Shown here one piece after another: positions 24,576-33,079 of a DNA stretch of 64,000 nt. The translations under genes were made by a program, and so were the position numbers. This DNA comes from Leifsonia sp052114085 (GTDB lineage: Bacteria > Actinomycetota > Actinomycetes > Actinomycetales > Microbacteriaceae), in NCBI RefSeq assembly GCF_052114085.1, contig NZ_JBFREB010000001.1, forward strand, positions 2,790,001 to 2,854,000, written 5' to 3'. How positions within the stretch are numbered: the first letter of the stretch is position 1; each line of letters begins with the position of its first letter. The notes beneath the pieces are model-generated. The model searched no databases. It saw only the letters and a program-made list of their open reading frames with translations, and had not been told where the DNA came from.

Positions 24576-26177
24576 TCAGATCCGAAGCAGGGTGACCTCG
24601 GCAATGCCGATGCCACGCTGCGGCACGATCGCGAGACGCTCGTCGCCGTTGAGGAATCGCGCTGGCCGCACCTCGCCGTCGTCGAGCACGAGTTCGCGCA
24701 CCTCGTCGATCTCGACCGTCGCATCGTCTGCGGCGAAATCGAACAGCGCCGCCTGGCCCGCGACGATGAACCGGTCGGGTCCGGTGCGGATCACGATGCC
24801 GAACGGGCGGTCGTCCCCGGGCGACGGGATGGCGCCGGGCCTCGTCTCCGACGGCGACGGCTCCGGCTCCGGGAGCTGCACTCCAACATCCAGGAGCATC
24901 CGGGCGAAGAGGCCGGGCCCGTTGCGCACGGTGAGGGTGAGGTCGCCGAAGCTGTGCGACGCGGACTCCACGTCGGCTCCGAGCGCGAATCCCCAGACGT
25001 TCCCGCGGGAGCGCTGCTCCAGGATCTGGTCCGCCAACGCCAACAGGCTGCGGGCGGCCTCGAAGAACAGCGCGCCCTCCCGGCCGTCCTCCAGCCCGAA
25101 CGCGCAGTAGCCGATTGCGTCCAGCGCCCCGACCGCGAGGAACAGGTCACCGGCGGAGAAGCGCGACTCCGGGACGAACAGCGGGTTCCCGCGCTGCGCA
25201 TACGCCTCGAGCACCGGTCGGGCGTCGTCGATGTAGATGTCCGGCGACACCCAGTCGAGCGACGGCGCCGCCGCCTGCCACAGTCCGAGCATCCGCGCGG
25301 TCGGGCCCCCGCTCGGATATTGCCCCGGCCTGTCCTGGCCCGGCTGCGGGCCGAGCCAGGCGTTGGCGAAGAACGGGATGCGTGCAGTCGAGCGCACCGG
25401 AGCCGCGACCCCCTCGACGTACGATGCGAACGCCCACGCCATGAACGTCTCCTGGATGTCGTCGTCGTTCCCGGCGAGCTGAGACCACGACGCCCCGGCG
25501 GGTGCCGTGAGCACCGCCCCTGCGACCCCGCCGGGGAGCGCCTCCGGGTCGTTCCGTGCGAGCTCCACCACGATGTCCGGCATGGCGGCGTTCCACGCGG
25601 CGAGCGCCGGTGCGGAGTGATCCCGGGCGGACCCGAGGAGGCCGATCTCGTTCTCGACCTGGATCATGATCACGGTCCCGGCCTCGTCCATCGCCGTCAG
25701 GTGCCCGACGAAGGCCGCAAAGGCGCGCGCGTCCGCGGCGACGAGTTCCGGCGAGAACACGGAGAGCGCAGGTTTCGCCGTCGAGCCCGCGTAACTGAAC
25801 GGCGTGGGCAGCGGTTCGTCCTGCAGCACCGCTCGCGGGAACCTCGCCGTGTCGGCGCGGACCCAGGTGGGCGCGTAGGTCGACAGTGCGTTCTTGAAGG
25901 CGCCGAACCAGATCACTCCCAGCCGCAGACCTGCGTCGCGCGCCTGCCGGACCAGCTCGTCCACGATGCGGAAATCGAAGTCGCCCTCGGTTCGCTCGAC
26001 CTCCGCCCAGGAGACCGACACCAGAACGGTGTTGATGCCGACCGTCGCCAGCCGGCCCCACTCCGCCTCCAGGTGGGCGGCATCCGACGAGCTCGAGTTG
26101 TGCAGCTCGCCGCCGATGGCGAGGAAGGGACGACCGTCGACGATGAGCGACGAAGTTGGGGTGACCGCAGTGTCCAT
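24576..26177 (-). CDS. GH35-like beta-galactosidase with DUF5597-type C-terminus (533 aa)
   Basis: A clan GH-A barrel with 'LAIGGELHNSSSSD' at the start, acid/base in 'QVENEIGLLG' (E177) and nucleophile in 'PLFVPESRF' (E337). The C-terminal beta-rich part has 'FGIVIRTGPDRFIVAG' and 'ARFLNGDERLAIV', as in DUF5597 proteins. These resemble GH35/GH42 beta-galactosidases from plant-polymer degraders. No export signal is seen. It is on the same strand as the catabolic operons but separated from the MFS gene by the promoter at 24528–24563, so it is an independent unit. Confidence 0.82.
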   Translation of the reverse strand: MDTAVTPTSSLIVDGRPFLAIGGELHNSSSSDAAHLEAEWGRLATVGINTVLVSVSWAEVERTEGDFDFRIVDELVRQARDAGLRLGVIWFGAFKNALSTYAPTWVRADTARFPRAVLQDEPLPTPFSYAGSTAKPALSVFSPELVAADARAFAAFVGHLTAMDEAGTVIMIQVENEIGLLGSARDHSAPALAAWNAAMPDIVVELARNDPEALPGGVAGAVLTAPAGASWSQLAGNDDDIQETFMAWAFASYVEGVAAPVRSTARIPFFANAWLGPQPGQDRPGQYPSGGPTARMLGLWQAAAPSLDWVSPDIYIDDARPVLEAYAQRGNPLFVPESRFSAGDLFLAVGALDAIGYCAFGLEDGREGALFFEAARSLLALADQILEQRSRGNVWGFALGADVESASHSFGDLTLTVRNGPGLFARMLLDVGVQLPEPEPSPSETRPGAIPSPGDDRPFGIVIRTGPDRFIVAGQAALFDFAADDATVEIDEVRELVLDDGEVRPARFLNGDERLAIVPQRGIGIAEVTLLRI

Positions 26178-26413
26178 GTTTCCGAGTATCGCAGGCTTCC
26201 GCAGGAAAGCTGCATAAGTTACACGATTCTTGACAATACGAACCGGCGTTGTGTACCGTCGTCGCTTACACAGGCGGGGTGAGGGCGCCCGGCATCACGG
26301 CCGGAGCGAATAATCCCCCTCGGCGCCTCCAGCGCGCCGGGCGAGCACGAGGACCCATCGCGTCCCGCTTGTGCATGCCTCCGGCGGGCCGCCAGCACTC
26401 CTGGAGCCCAAGA
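26178..26413. promoter_or_regulatory. Divergent region GH35 versus P450 gene
   Basis: A TTGACA box (26230–26235) with an 18-nt spacer to TACCGT (26254–26259) could drive the P450 gene. TTACAC occurs twice (26219–26224 and 26266–26271) on either side of it. The P450 reading frame extends open through this gap to 26249, but that stretch has low-complexity composition and no protein similarity, so it is treated as leader. Confidence 0.4.
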
Positions 26414-28615
26414 ATGACCACCTTCACCACGCCGCCGGCGTGTCCCTTCGCCGATCCCGAGCGGCTGTTCGCCGACCTCGAGGCGGCCCGCCAGCTGGAC
26501 GATCCGCCGCAGTCCGAGACGTTCGGCGGTGCCCGGGTCTTCACGGCCTACGACGACATCGTCGCGGCCCTCCATGACCCGGAAACCTTCTCGTCGCAGC
26601 CCACGGTCGGCACGGTGCCGTCCCCGTGGCGCGAACAGTTCGAGGGCCGCGTGCCCAGCCGCGGGACGCTGATCGGCGTCGATAACCCCGACCACGATCG
26701 GCTCCGGTCGAGCGTCAACACCTTCTTCATGCCCCGCAGGCTCGCCCGGTTCGAGCCGTGGATCCGCGAGGAGGCGCACCGGCTGGTCGACCGTTTCGCA
26801 GAGAGCGGGGAAGCCGACCTCAAGACCGCCTTCGCGCTGCCGCTGCCGCTTCGGGTCATCAGCCATATCGTCGGGATCGACGCGGAGCGCGGCGAGTGGG
26901 TGGGCGAGGCACTCGGTTTCTTCATGGGACCCCGGGACATCCACCACCCCGGCACACCGGACGAGAAGGCAGCCAAGCTCCTCGACCTCCACGACCACCT
27001 CCGGGAGCTCATGCAGTTGCGTCGGGTCGACCGTCGCGACGATCTGATCAGTCACATCTGGGATCAGCGCGACAGCGGTGCGGTCGAAATGACCGACTTC
27101 GAGATGCTGTCCATGTTTCCCGGGCTGATGCTCGCGGGACACGAGACGTCGTCCAACCTGATCTGCGTCGCCCTGTCGCACTTCCTCGCCGATCCGGACC
27201 TCTATGCGCGCGTGCAGCATGACGACGCTTCCCGCACGAGGGCGCTGGAGGAGATCTTCCGTTTCGAGTCCGCGATCACCGGCATGAAGCGGCTCGTCAC
27301 CCGTGACACGCAGCTGGGCGGGATGCCGTTGCAGGCAGGCGACGAGGTCTTCCTGGCGTACGCCGCGGGATCCCGCGATCCGAGCCGTTTCACGCATCCT
27401 GAGCGGATCGACGTCGAACGCACCGGGGAGAGTCCCCATCTCGGGTTCGGCCAAGGTGTCCACGCGTGCCTTGGCGCGCCGCTGGCGCGGCTGCTCCTCC
27501 GCATCGAGCTCGGCGTGCTGCACGAGCGGCTGCCCGACCTCCGCGTCGCCGTGCCGGCGCAGGAACTGCGCCACACCGTGGTCTCGGAGGGGCGCGGGCT
27601 CGTGTCGCTTCCGCTCGCATGGACGCCGACGACCCCACCCGCGCGAACGAGCCGGAGCTCCACGGACACCGCGACACCAGAGTCCGTCCCCGTGATCGTG
27701 AGCGGCCGCCGAGATGTGGTGCGCGGCGTCGTCGAGCTGACCCTGACCGCCGTCGCGGGCGACCTCCCGGCGTGGCGCCCGGGCGCTCACATCGACCTGG
27801 AGCTTCCGGGAGGGATGGTGCGGCAGTACTCACTCACGGGAGACGCGAGCGACGGCGCGTACCGGGTGGCGGTGCTCCGTGAGGACGCCGGTCGCGGCGG
27901 GTCCCGCGCTGTGCACGACGGCGTCGCGGTCGGCGACCGGCTACGCATCCGCGGACCTCGCAATCACTTCGCACCGCAGCCTGCGCCGTTCTCGCTCTTC
28001 CTCGCCGGCGGGATCGGTATCACGCCGCTGCTTCCCATGGCCGCGGAGGCCGAGGCCGCCGGTCTCCCGTGGCGCTTGCTCTACCTCGGGCGGTCACGCG
28101 AAACGATGGCCTACGCGGACGACCTCCAGAACAGGTACGGCGCCAACGTCTACCTGTGGCCCAGTGCTGAGCGCGGTCGCTACGACATCGACGACGTGTG
28201 GCGGCGTCTCCCCGCCGGCGGACGGGTGTACGCCTGCGGCCCGGAGGAGCTCCTCCTGGCCCTCGAAGAGTCGGCCCGCCGAGCGGGCCGTTCGGACAGC
28301 GTGGTCGTCGAGCGGTTCGCCCCGCGCGCGCTGTCGCCACTCCCGGATCGACCGTTCGACGTCGAACTCCGTCGCAGTGGGATCACCGTTAACGTGGCCG
28401 CCGGTGAGTCCACCCTGGACGCAGTCAACCGCGCGGGAGCCAACGTGCTGTCCACGTGCCGCGAGGGCACCTGCGGCACGTGCGAGGTGCGAGTGCTCGC
28501 GGGCATCCCAGAACATCGGGACTCGGTCCTCGGGCTGGAGGACCGGTTGGCGGGAGACACGATGATGACCTGCGTGTCGCGGTGCGTCGGGGAGAAGCTG
28601 GTGCTCGACCTGTGA
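26414..28615 (+). CDS. Self-sufficient cytochrome P450 (CYP116B-type P450–reductase–ferredoxin fusion, 733 aa)
   Basis: One chain with three modules. The P450 part (about 1–405) has the oxygen-activating 'LMLAGHETSSN' (238–248), ExxR at E280/R283, and the heme loop 'FGQGVHACLG' with ligand C352. A linker follows, then a phthalate-dioxygenase-reductase-like FMN/NADH part (about 425–640) with 'RQYSLTG' and 'GGIGITPLLPMA'. A C-terminal [2Fe-2S] ferredoxin has C682, C687, C690 and C720. The order P450–FMN/NAD(P)H–Fe2S defines CYP116B enzymes, which need no separate redox partner. Start ATG 26414 has GGAG 7 nt upstream. It probably hydroxylates or O-dealkylates an aromatic compound; given the neighbours, an aglycone is an attractive but unproven substrate. 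Confidence 0.93.
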   Translation: MTTFTTPPACPFADPERLFADLEAARQLDDPPQSETFGGARVFTAYDDIVAALHDPETFSSQPTVGTVPSPWREQFEGRVPSRGTLIGVDNPDHDRLRSSVNTFFMPRRLARFEPWIREEAHRLVDRFAESGEADLKTAFALPLPLRVISHIVGIDAERGEWVGEALGFFMGPRDIHHPGTPDEKAAKLLDLHDHLRELMQLRRVDRRDDLISHIWDQRDSGAVEMTDFEMLSMFPGLMLAGHETSSNLICVALSHFLADPDLYARVQHDDASRTRALEEIFRFESAITGMKRLVTRDTQLGGMPLQAGDEVFLAYAAGSRDPSRFTHPERIDVERTGESPHLGFGQGVHACLGAPLARLLLRIELGVLHERLPDLRVAVPAQELRHTVVSEGRGLVSLPLAWTPTTPPARTSRSSTDTATPESVPVIVSGRRDVVRGVVELTLTAVAGDLPAWRPGAHIDLELPGGMVRQYSLTGDASDGAYRVAVLREDAGRGGSRAVHDGVAVGDRLRIRGPRNHFAPQPAPFSLFLAGGIGITPLLPMAAEAEAAGLPWRLLYLGRSRETMAYADDLQNRYGANVYLWPSAERGRYDIDDVWRRLPAGGRVYACGPEELLLALEESARRAGRSDSVVVERFAPRALSPLPDRPFDVELRRSGITVNVAAGESTLDAVNRAGANVLSTCREGTCGTCEVRVLAGIPEHRDSVLGLEDRLAGDTMMTCVSRCVGEKLVLDL

Positions 28616-28689
28616 CCCGGTTCCCCCTCACGGGAAGCAGGCCGCGGGCGAGCTGGCGGCCGGCGGATCGCCTCCAATAGGTTGGAGAG

Positions 28690-29520
28690 ATGACCCCCGC
28701 ACCTGAGTCCGTCTCGCCGTGGCGCCGCTTCTGGGAGAAGGGCGGGTGGTGGCGGTCGTTGCTCGTGGTCGTCGCCTACTTCGCCATCTACCAGGGCGTA
28801 CCGCTGTTGTTCGCTCCGCTCTTCCCGACCGCGCAGGACCCGGCAGCGACGATCTGGCTCTTCACGGTCATCCCTATCGCCTTCGGCGGTCTCGTGCTGG
28901 TCGCCTTCGCCTGGTCCCTCGGATGGCTGGCCGAGCTGTTCGGGCCGCAACCCATCCGGGGCAGCGGCTGGATGTGGGTCGCCGTCGCCGTGGTGCTGAT
29001 CTTCAACATCGTGCGCTTCGCCACCATCGACTATGCGAAGGCCGGGGCCGGCGTCGTCATCGCCTGGCTCGTGGCCGGGCTGTGCATCGGTTTCGCCGAG
29101 GAGACTCTGACCCGCGGCTTCGTCGTGAACCTCATGCGCAAGCACGGCTACCGCGAGATCGCCGTCGCCTGCGTCTCAGCGGCACTTTTCGCATTACTCC
29201 ACGCGAGCAATCTGCTGACCGGACAATCGCTGATCGCGACCGCGATCCAACTCGTCTACACGTTTGCGTTCGGCATCCTGATGTACCTGACACTGCGGGT
29301 CACCGGGAACCTGATCTGGCCCATCCTCCTGCACGCGTCTACCGACCCGTCGATCTTCCTCTCCACCCTCTATCCCGCGCAGGGCGCAGCAGCTTCCCTC
29401 GGCGGCCTCGGCAACCCCGTCGTGATCGTCGCGGGCCTCGTCCTGCTCATCTTCATCCGCGGCAGAGTCACGCAGAACGCCGCGCCTGGACTCGCGGAGC
29501 CGACTCCCCGGCTCGTCTGA
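28690..29520 (+). CDS. CPBP-family intramembrane metalloprotease (276 aa)
   Basis: A polytopic membrane protein with the CPBP/CAAX-protease motifs: EETLTR (E137, E138, R142) and 'FALLHASN' (H171). Six to eight hydrophobic segments surround them. The family cleaves or modifies membrane substrates and in bacteria often serves in peptide maturation or immunity; the target here is unknown. A TAGGTT hexamer (28678–28683) ends exactly 6 nt before the ATG, so the message may be leaderless, although GGAGAG lies in the same 6 nt. Confidence 0.85.
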   Translation: MTPAPESVSPWRRFWEKGGWWRSLLVVVAYFAIYQGVPLLFAPLFPTAQDPAATIWLFTVIPIAFGGLVLVAFAWSLGWLAELFGPQPIRGSGWMWVAVAVVLIFNIVRFATIDYAKAGAGVVIAWLVAGLCIGFAEETLTRGFVVNLMRKHGYREIAVACVSAALFALLHASNLLTGQSLIATAIQLVYTFAFGILMYLTLRVTGNLIWPILLHASTDPSIFLSTLYPAQGAAASLGGLGNPVVIVAGLVLLIFIRGRVTQNAAPGLAEPTPRLV

Positions 29521-29538
29521 GCTGAGTAGCCTGGGGAT

Positions 29539-29922
29539 GTGACTGCTGTTGCGCTTCTGAGCGGCCTGATGTCAGCGATCGATGACCGTCGCTGGAGTGA
29601 CTTGGGTGGCTACCTTCATGAGGATTTCTCCTGCCGGTACGTTCATACCGGGGAGTCCTTCGACCGTACGTCCTGGATTCGGCTGAACGCGGAGTATCCG
29701 GGATTCGAACACTTGGTCGTCGAAGAGATCGTCGGAGATTCGGATCGCGCGGCCTGCCGTTCGCATGTGACGGGGCAAGGGCGCGAGGGCTTGGATCACT
29801 TCGAGTGTGCGACGTTTGTCCGAGTGCGGGACGGATTGATCGAACAGATGACCGAGGTCTGGGCAGACGTTTCTCAGAGCGCGCCCGTCGGCACCCGGCC
29901 AGACACGAGGTCTTCCCCCTGA
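29539..29922 (+). CDS. Small SnoaL-like / NTF2-fold protein (127 aa)
   Basis: A single-domain NTF2 fold: N-terminal helix with 'LMSAIDDRRWSDLGGYLHED' like that of DUF4440/SnoaL proteins, then 'FECATFVRVRDGLIEQMTEV'. The start is GTG 29539; a TAGCCT hexamer (29527–29532) lies 6 nt before it and no ribosome site is visible, suggesting a leaderless message. Base composition is visibly less GC-rich than the neighbours, a possible sign of transfer. Function is unknown; it could be an enzyme or a ligand-binding domain. Confidence 0.68.
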   Translation: MTAVALLSGLMSAIDDRRWSDLGGYLHEDFSCRYVHTGESFDRTSWIRLNAEYPGFEHLVVEEIVGDSDRAACRSHVTGQGREGLDHFECATFVRVRDGLIEQMTEVWADVSQSAPVGTRPDTRSSP

Positions 29923-29950
29923 CGGGTCGTCCATGCGATACGGACTGGCA

Positions 29951-29997
29951 CTGACCGAAAGACCCGCCGGGCAGCACCCGGCGGGTCTTTCGGTCAG
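29951..29997. terminator. Bidirectional terminator, 21-bp perfect hairpin
   Basis: The 21-nt arm 29951–29971 is perfectly complementary to 29977–29997, with a 5-nt loop. The stem contains GAAAGACCCG and CGGGTCTTTC. It sits between the convergent SnoaL-like and binding-protein genes and can stop transcription from both sides. Confidence 0.9.
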
Positions 29998-30030
29998 GGC
30001 GGCAGCGGACCTCCGCCATACTGCTCGGGG

Positions 30031-31122
30031 TCAGCCGTTGGAGCCTGCGGGTTTCGTCGTGGGCGTGAAGCCCTCGAGCTTGTTCGCGGCGTCAGCGTAC
30101 TTGTTGGTGAAGGTGCTCGCGTAGGACACCTTGGACGTGTCCAGGCCGAGCGTCTTCTCCATGTTGAAGATCACCTTCGGGCCACCGGCGGGCATGATGC
30201 CGTCCGGGAGGAACTGTCCCTTGTCGGAGGTGAGCCCGTCGATGTACTGCTGCTTGCTGATCGTGCTGTTCTGCACGAAGTCCTGAGGCAGCTTGTCCGC
30301 GATGTCCTTCGCGCTGTGGGTGGCGATCCAGTGCATGGTCGCGACCAGGGCGTCCACCGTCTTCTGCGCGGCGTCCTCGTGCGCCTTCACCCAGCTGGCG
30401 TTGGCGAGCAGCCCGGCTGCGGGCCATGCTCCGCCGAGGGCCTTGGTGGCACCGGCTGTAGTCGCCAGGTCGACCGCAGTCGTCGCGAGCTTCTGCGATG
30501 TGAGGGCGCCGACTGTCGGCTGCGTGGTCATCACGCAGTCGGCACTGTTGCGTTGGATGGCAGCGATCGCGGTGGAGCCGGCGTGGACCGCGATCGTGTT
30601 GTACTGCTTCTTGTCGATGCCATGCTTGGCGGCGAGGAACTGCGTCAACTCGTCGGTGCCCGAGCCGAGGTCGGTGACTCCGAGGTTCTTGCCCGCGAAG
30701 TCGGCGGCGGACTTCACACCGCTTTTCGCACTGCACATCTCGCGCTCACCGGGAGCACCCGAAAGCTGGACGAGGTTGATGACATCCTTACCCTTGGCTT
30801 GGAAGTCGACCGCGTGGATGTACCAGGCTCCCGCCATATCCACCTGTCCGGACGCCATCGCCTCTTCGGCGCCCACACCGCCGTTCTGCTCGGTCGACAG
30901 CTCCATGTTGACGCCGTACTTCTTGTAGTAGCCGAGGCTCTGGGCGAGTTGATACGGGAGGTAGATCTGCTTGTCGATCCCGCCGACCATCATCTTGACG
31001 GTCGGCATCGGCGTGGCGGACGAACCGCCCCCGCCGGATCCGCTGGCGCCGGAACTGCAGGCGGCGAGTCCGAGAGCGACGATGCCCGCGGCTGCGATGA
31101 CACCGATGGTGCGCTTGTTCAT
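30031..31122 (-). CDS. ABC transporter substrate-binding lipoprotein, SsuA/TauA/NrtA type (363 aa)
   Basis: Signal peptide with lipobox LAAC (Cys22), then a family of 'KQIYLPYQLAQSLGYYKKYG' type that is usual for NMT1/SsuA-like binding proteins (aliphatic sulfonates, taurine, nitrate, thiamine precursors). 'LGVTDLGSGTDELTQFLAAK' is the ligand-lobe segment. Start ATG 31122 follows GAAAGGAA; an earlier in-frame start at 31179 is unlikely because it would precede the signal peptide. It works with the permease and ATPase upstream. The ligand cannot be told from sequence. The strong terminator lies 33 bp beyond its stop. Confidence 0.88.
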   Translation of the reverse strand: MNKRTIGVIAAAGIVALGLAACSSGASGSGGGGSSATPMPTVKMMVGGIDKQIYLPYQLAQSLGYYKKYGVNMELSTEQNGGVGAEEAMASGQVDMAGAWYIHAVDFQAKGKDVINLVQLSGAPGEREMCSAKSGVKSAADFAGKNLGVTDLGSGTDELTQFLAAKHGIDKKQYNTIAVHAGSTAIAAIQRNSADCVMTTQPTVGALTSQKLATTAVDLATTAGATKALGGAWPAAGLLANASWVKAHEDAAQKTVDALVATMHWIATHSAKDIADKLPQDFVQNSTISKQQYIDGLTSDKGQFLPDGIMPAGGPKVIFNMEKTLGLDTSKVSYASTFTNKYADAANKLEGFTPTTKPAGSNG

Positions 31123-31182
31123 TAGGGTTCCTTTCGTGGTGCCGGCGTGCCGGCGTTCTGCGTCGTTGCAGGTCTTCACAGC

Positions 31183-32067
31183 TCAGATGGCCTGGGCTTC
31201 GGAGCGGCTCGGTGGCCGCCACTTCAGCAGCGCCTTCTCGAGGAGGGTGATGAGGTACTCGGCGACCAGGGTCACGACCGCGACGATCACCATGCAGGCG
31301 AAGACGGTATTCGGGTCGAAGTTGCCCTGCGACTGGCTGATGATCAGTCCGATGCCGTGCTGTGCGCCCAGCACCTCGGCCACCAGTGCCCCGATGATCG
31401 CGAATCCGAACGCGGTGTGCAGGCTGGCGATGATCCAGGTCATGGCGGAGGGGATGGTCACGTGCCGCGCCACCTGGGCCGGCGAGGCACCCAGAACTCG
31501 GACGTTGGCCACAAGGTTGGGATCGACTTCGCGCACGCCCTGGAAGGCGTTGAAGAACACGACGAAGAACACCAGGACGGCCGCCAGCAGCACCTTCGGC
31601 ACGACCCCCAAACCGAACGCCACGATGAAGATCGAGCCGAGCACGATGCGCGGGATCGAGTTGACGATCTTGATGTACGGGCCGAACACCGACGCGAGGT
31701 AGCGATTGGAGCCGAGAAGGATGCCGAAGACGACCCCGGCGATGGTTCCGACGACGAAGCCCAGGAACGCCTCCTGAACCGTGATCCAAAGGTTCTCCCA
31801 GATAGTGCCGAACGCGGTTCCCTGAGTGAACAGCCGCACCAGGCTGTCCCAGATGCCCGAAGGCTGGCCGTAGAAGAACTTGTCGACCCATCCGGCGGAG
31901 GTGAACCACTGCCATCCGCCGACGACGATCACAGCGACGGCGATGCGTCCGATCCAGACTGCGGTGGTGCGGCGCCGGAGCGCGCGGCGGCCGGCAAGCT
32001 GCAGATCGGTCTCGCGGCTGACGCCGAGCGCGGGCTGGGGTGTCCTGGTGGTGGTCATGGTGGTCAC
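31183..32067 (-). CDS. ABC transporter permease, SsuC/TauC type (294 aa)
   Basis: An integral membrane permease; the first span is at about residues 40–58 after a charged tail, and the EAA loop reads 'GVREVDPNLVANVRVLGASP'. It starts at GTG 32067 in a GTGA overlap with the ATPase stop; ATG 32058 is a second possible start. It forms the channel for the ligand of the binding protein downstream. Gene order ATPase–permease–binding protein is typical of sulfonate/taurine/nitrate-type importers. Confidence 0.88.
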   Translation of the reverse strand: MTTMTTTRTPQPALGVSRETDLQLAGRRALRRRTTAVWIGRIAVAVIVVGGWQWFTSAGWVDKFFYGQPSGIWDSLVRLFTQGTAFGTIWENLWITVQEAFLGFVVGTIAGVVFGILLGSNRYLASVFGPYIKIVNSIPRIVLGSIFIVAFGLGVVPKVLLAAVLVFFVVFFNAFQGVREVDPNLVANVRVLGASPAQVARHVTIPSAMTWIIASLHTAFGFAIIGALVAEVLGAQHGIGLIISQSQGNFDPNTVFACMVIVAVVTLVAEYLITLLEKALLKWRPPSRSEAQAI

Positions 32068-32918
32068 GCTGCCGCTCCTGATGTCTGCTGGTAGGCCCGG
32101 GTGACTTCGTCACGGAGCGACTCCCAGATCCGGCCCTGGATCTCGAGGAAGCGCTCCTCGTGGCGGATCTCCTGAACGTCACCGCGGGGGCGAGGCAGGT
32201 CCACGTCGAAGACGTCCTTCACCGTGCCCGGGCTGCTGGTCATGATGACGACCTGGTCGGCGAGGGCAACCGCTTCGTCGAGGTCGTGGGTGATGAAGAG
32301 CACGGTGGGGCGCAGCTGCTCCCAGAGCTGCAGGAGCTCGGTCTGCATGATCGCTTTGGTCTGCACGTCGAGCGCTCCGAACGGCTCGTCCATGAGCAGG
32401 ATGCGCGGGTTGTTGATCAGCGCCGCCGCCATGGCGACGCGCTTGCGCATGCCGCCGGAGAGCTGGTGCGGGTAGCGATCCTCGAATCCGGAGAGACCGA
32501 CACGGCGCAGCCAGTCCATCGCGAGTGCCGTCGCCTCCCGCTTCGATGTGCCGAGCAGGATGGGGCCGATCATCACGTTGTTCAGCACGGTCTTCCAGGG
32601 GAAGAGTGAGTCCGCCTGGAACATGTAGCTCACTCCGGAGGTGATGCCCTCGACGATCCGGTTTCCCACGCTCACCGAGCCTGCGCTGGGCCGTTCCAGC
32701 CCGGAGACTTGAGCCAGGGTCGTGGATTTACCGCAACCCGTCGGTCCGACGATCGCGCAGAAGCTTCCCGGCTCCACGGTGAACGTGACGTCGCGGATGG
32801 CCGTGAACGTCTCGCCCTTCGGGGTCAGGAACCGTTTGGTCAATCCGACGATGTCGATGCGCGCCGACTCGTCGGACGCGGGGGTCGTGACGCTGTCACG
32901 GGGTCGTTGTCCAACCAT
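32064..32918 (-). CDS. ABC transporter ATP-binding protein, SsuB/TauB type (284 aa)
   Basis: All ATPase motifs are present: Walker A GPTGCGKST, Q-loop 'YMFQADSLFPW', signature 'LSGGMRKRVA', Walker B 'ILLMDEPFGALD' and the switch His in 'FITHDLDEA'. It energises the permease gene that overlaps its end. ATG 32918 has GAGAGG upstream. It is the first gene of the importer operon and is divergent from a histidine kinase gene, with about 160 bp between them. Confidence 0.93.
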   Translation of the reverse strand: MVGQRPRDSVTTPASDESARIDIVGLTKRFLTPKGETFTAIRDVTFTVEPGSFCAIVGPTGCGKSTTLAQVSGLERPSAGSVSVGNRIVEGITSGVSYMFQADSLFPWKTVLNNVMIGPILLGTSKREATALAMDWLRRVGLSGFEDRYPHQLSGGMRKRVAMAAALINNPRILLMDEPFGALDVQTKAIMQTELLQLWEQLRPTVLFITHDLDEAVALADQVVIMTSSPGTVKDVFDVDLPRPRGDVQEIRHEERFLEIQGRIWESLRDEVTRAYQQTSGAAA

Positions 32919-33079
32919 CTCGAAGACCTCTCTGTCTTTCGGTGTGTGAGGACGATGCTCCGTCAGCGGCCGCTCCGGTGTCGCGCTTGTGGTCGATTGG
33001 GTGGGATCTGAGCGTTGTGGAAGGTTCTGCGCGTTCTGCGCGCGTGCAATGCGCGGGTCCGGATGAAAGACTTTCCGGG

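Noticed and set aside
26249..26413. Upstream extension of the P450 frame
   Set aside because: No similarity to P450 N-termini and probable promoter elements lie inside; ATG 26414 has a ribosome site.
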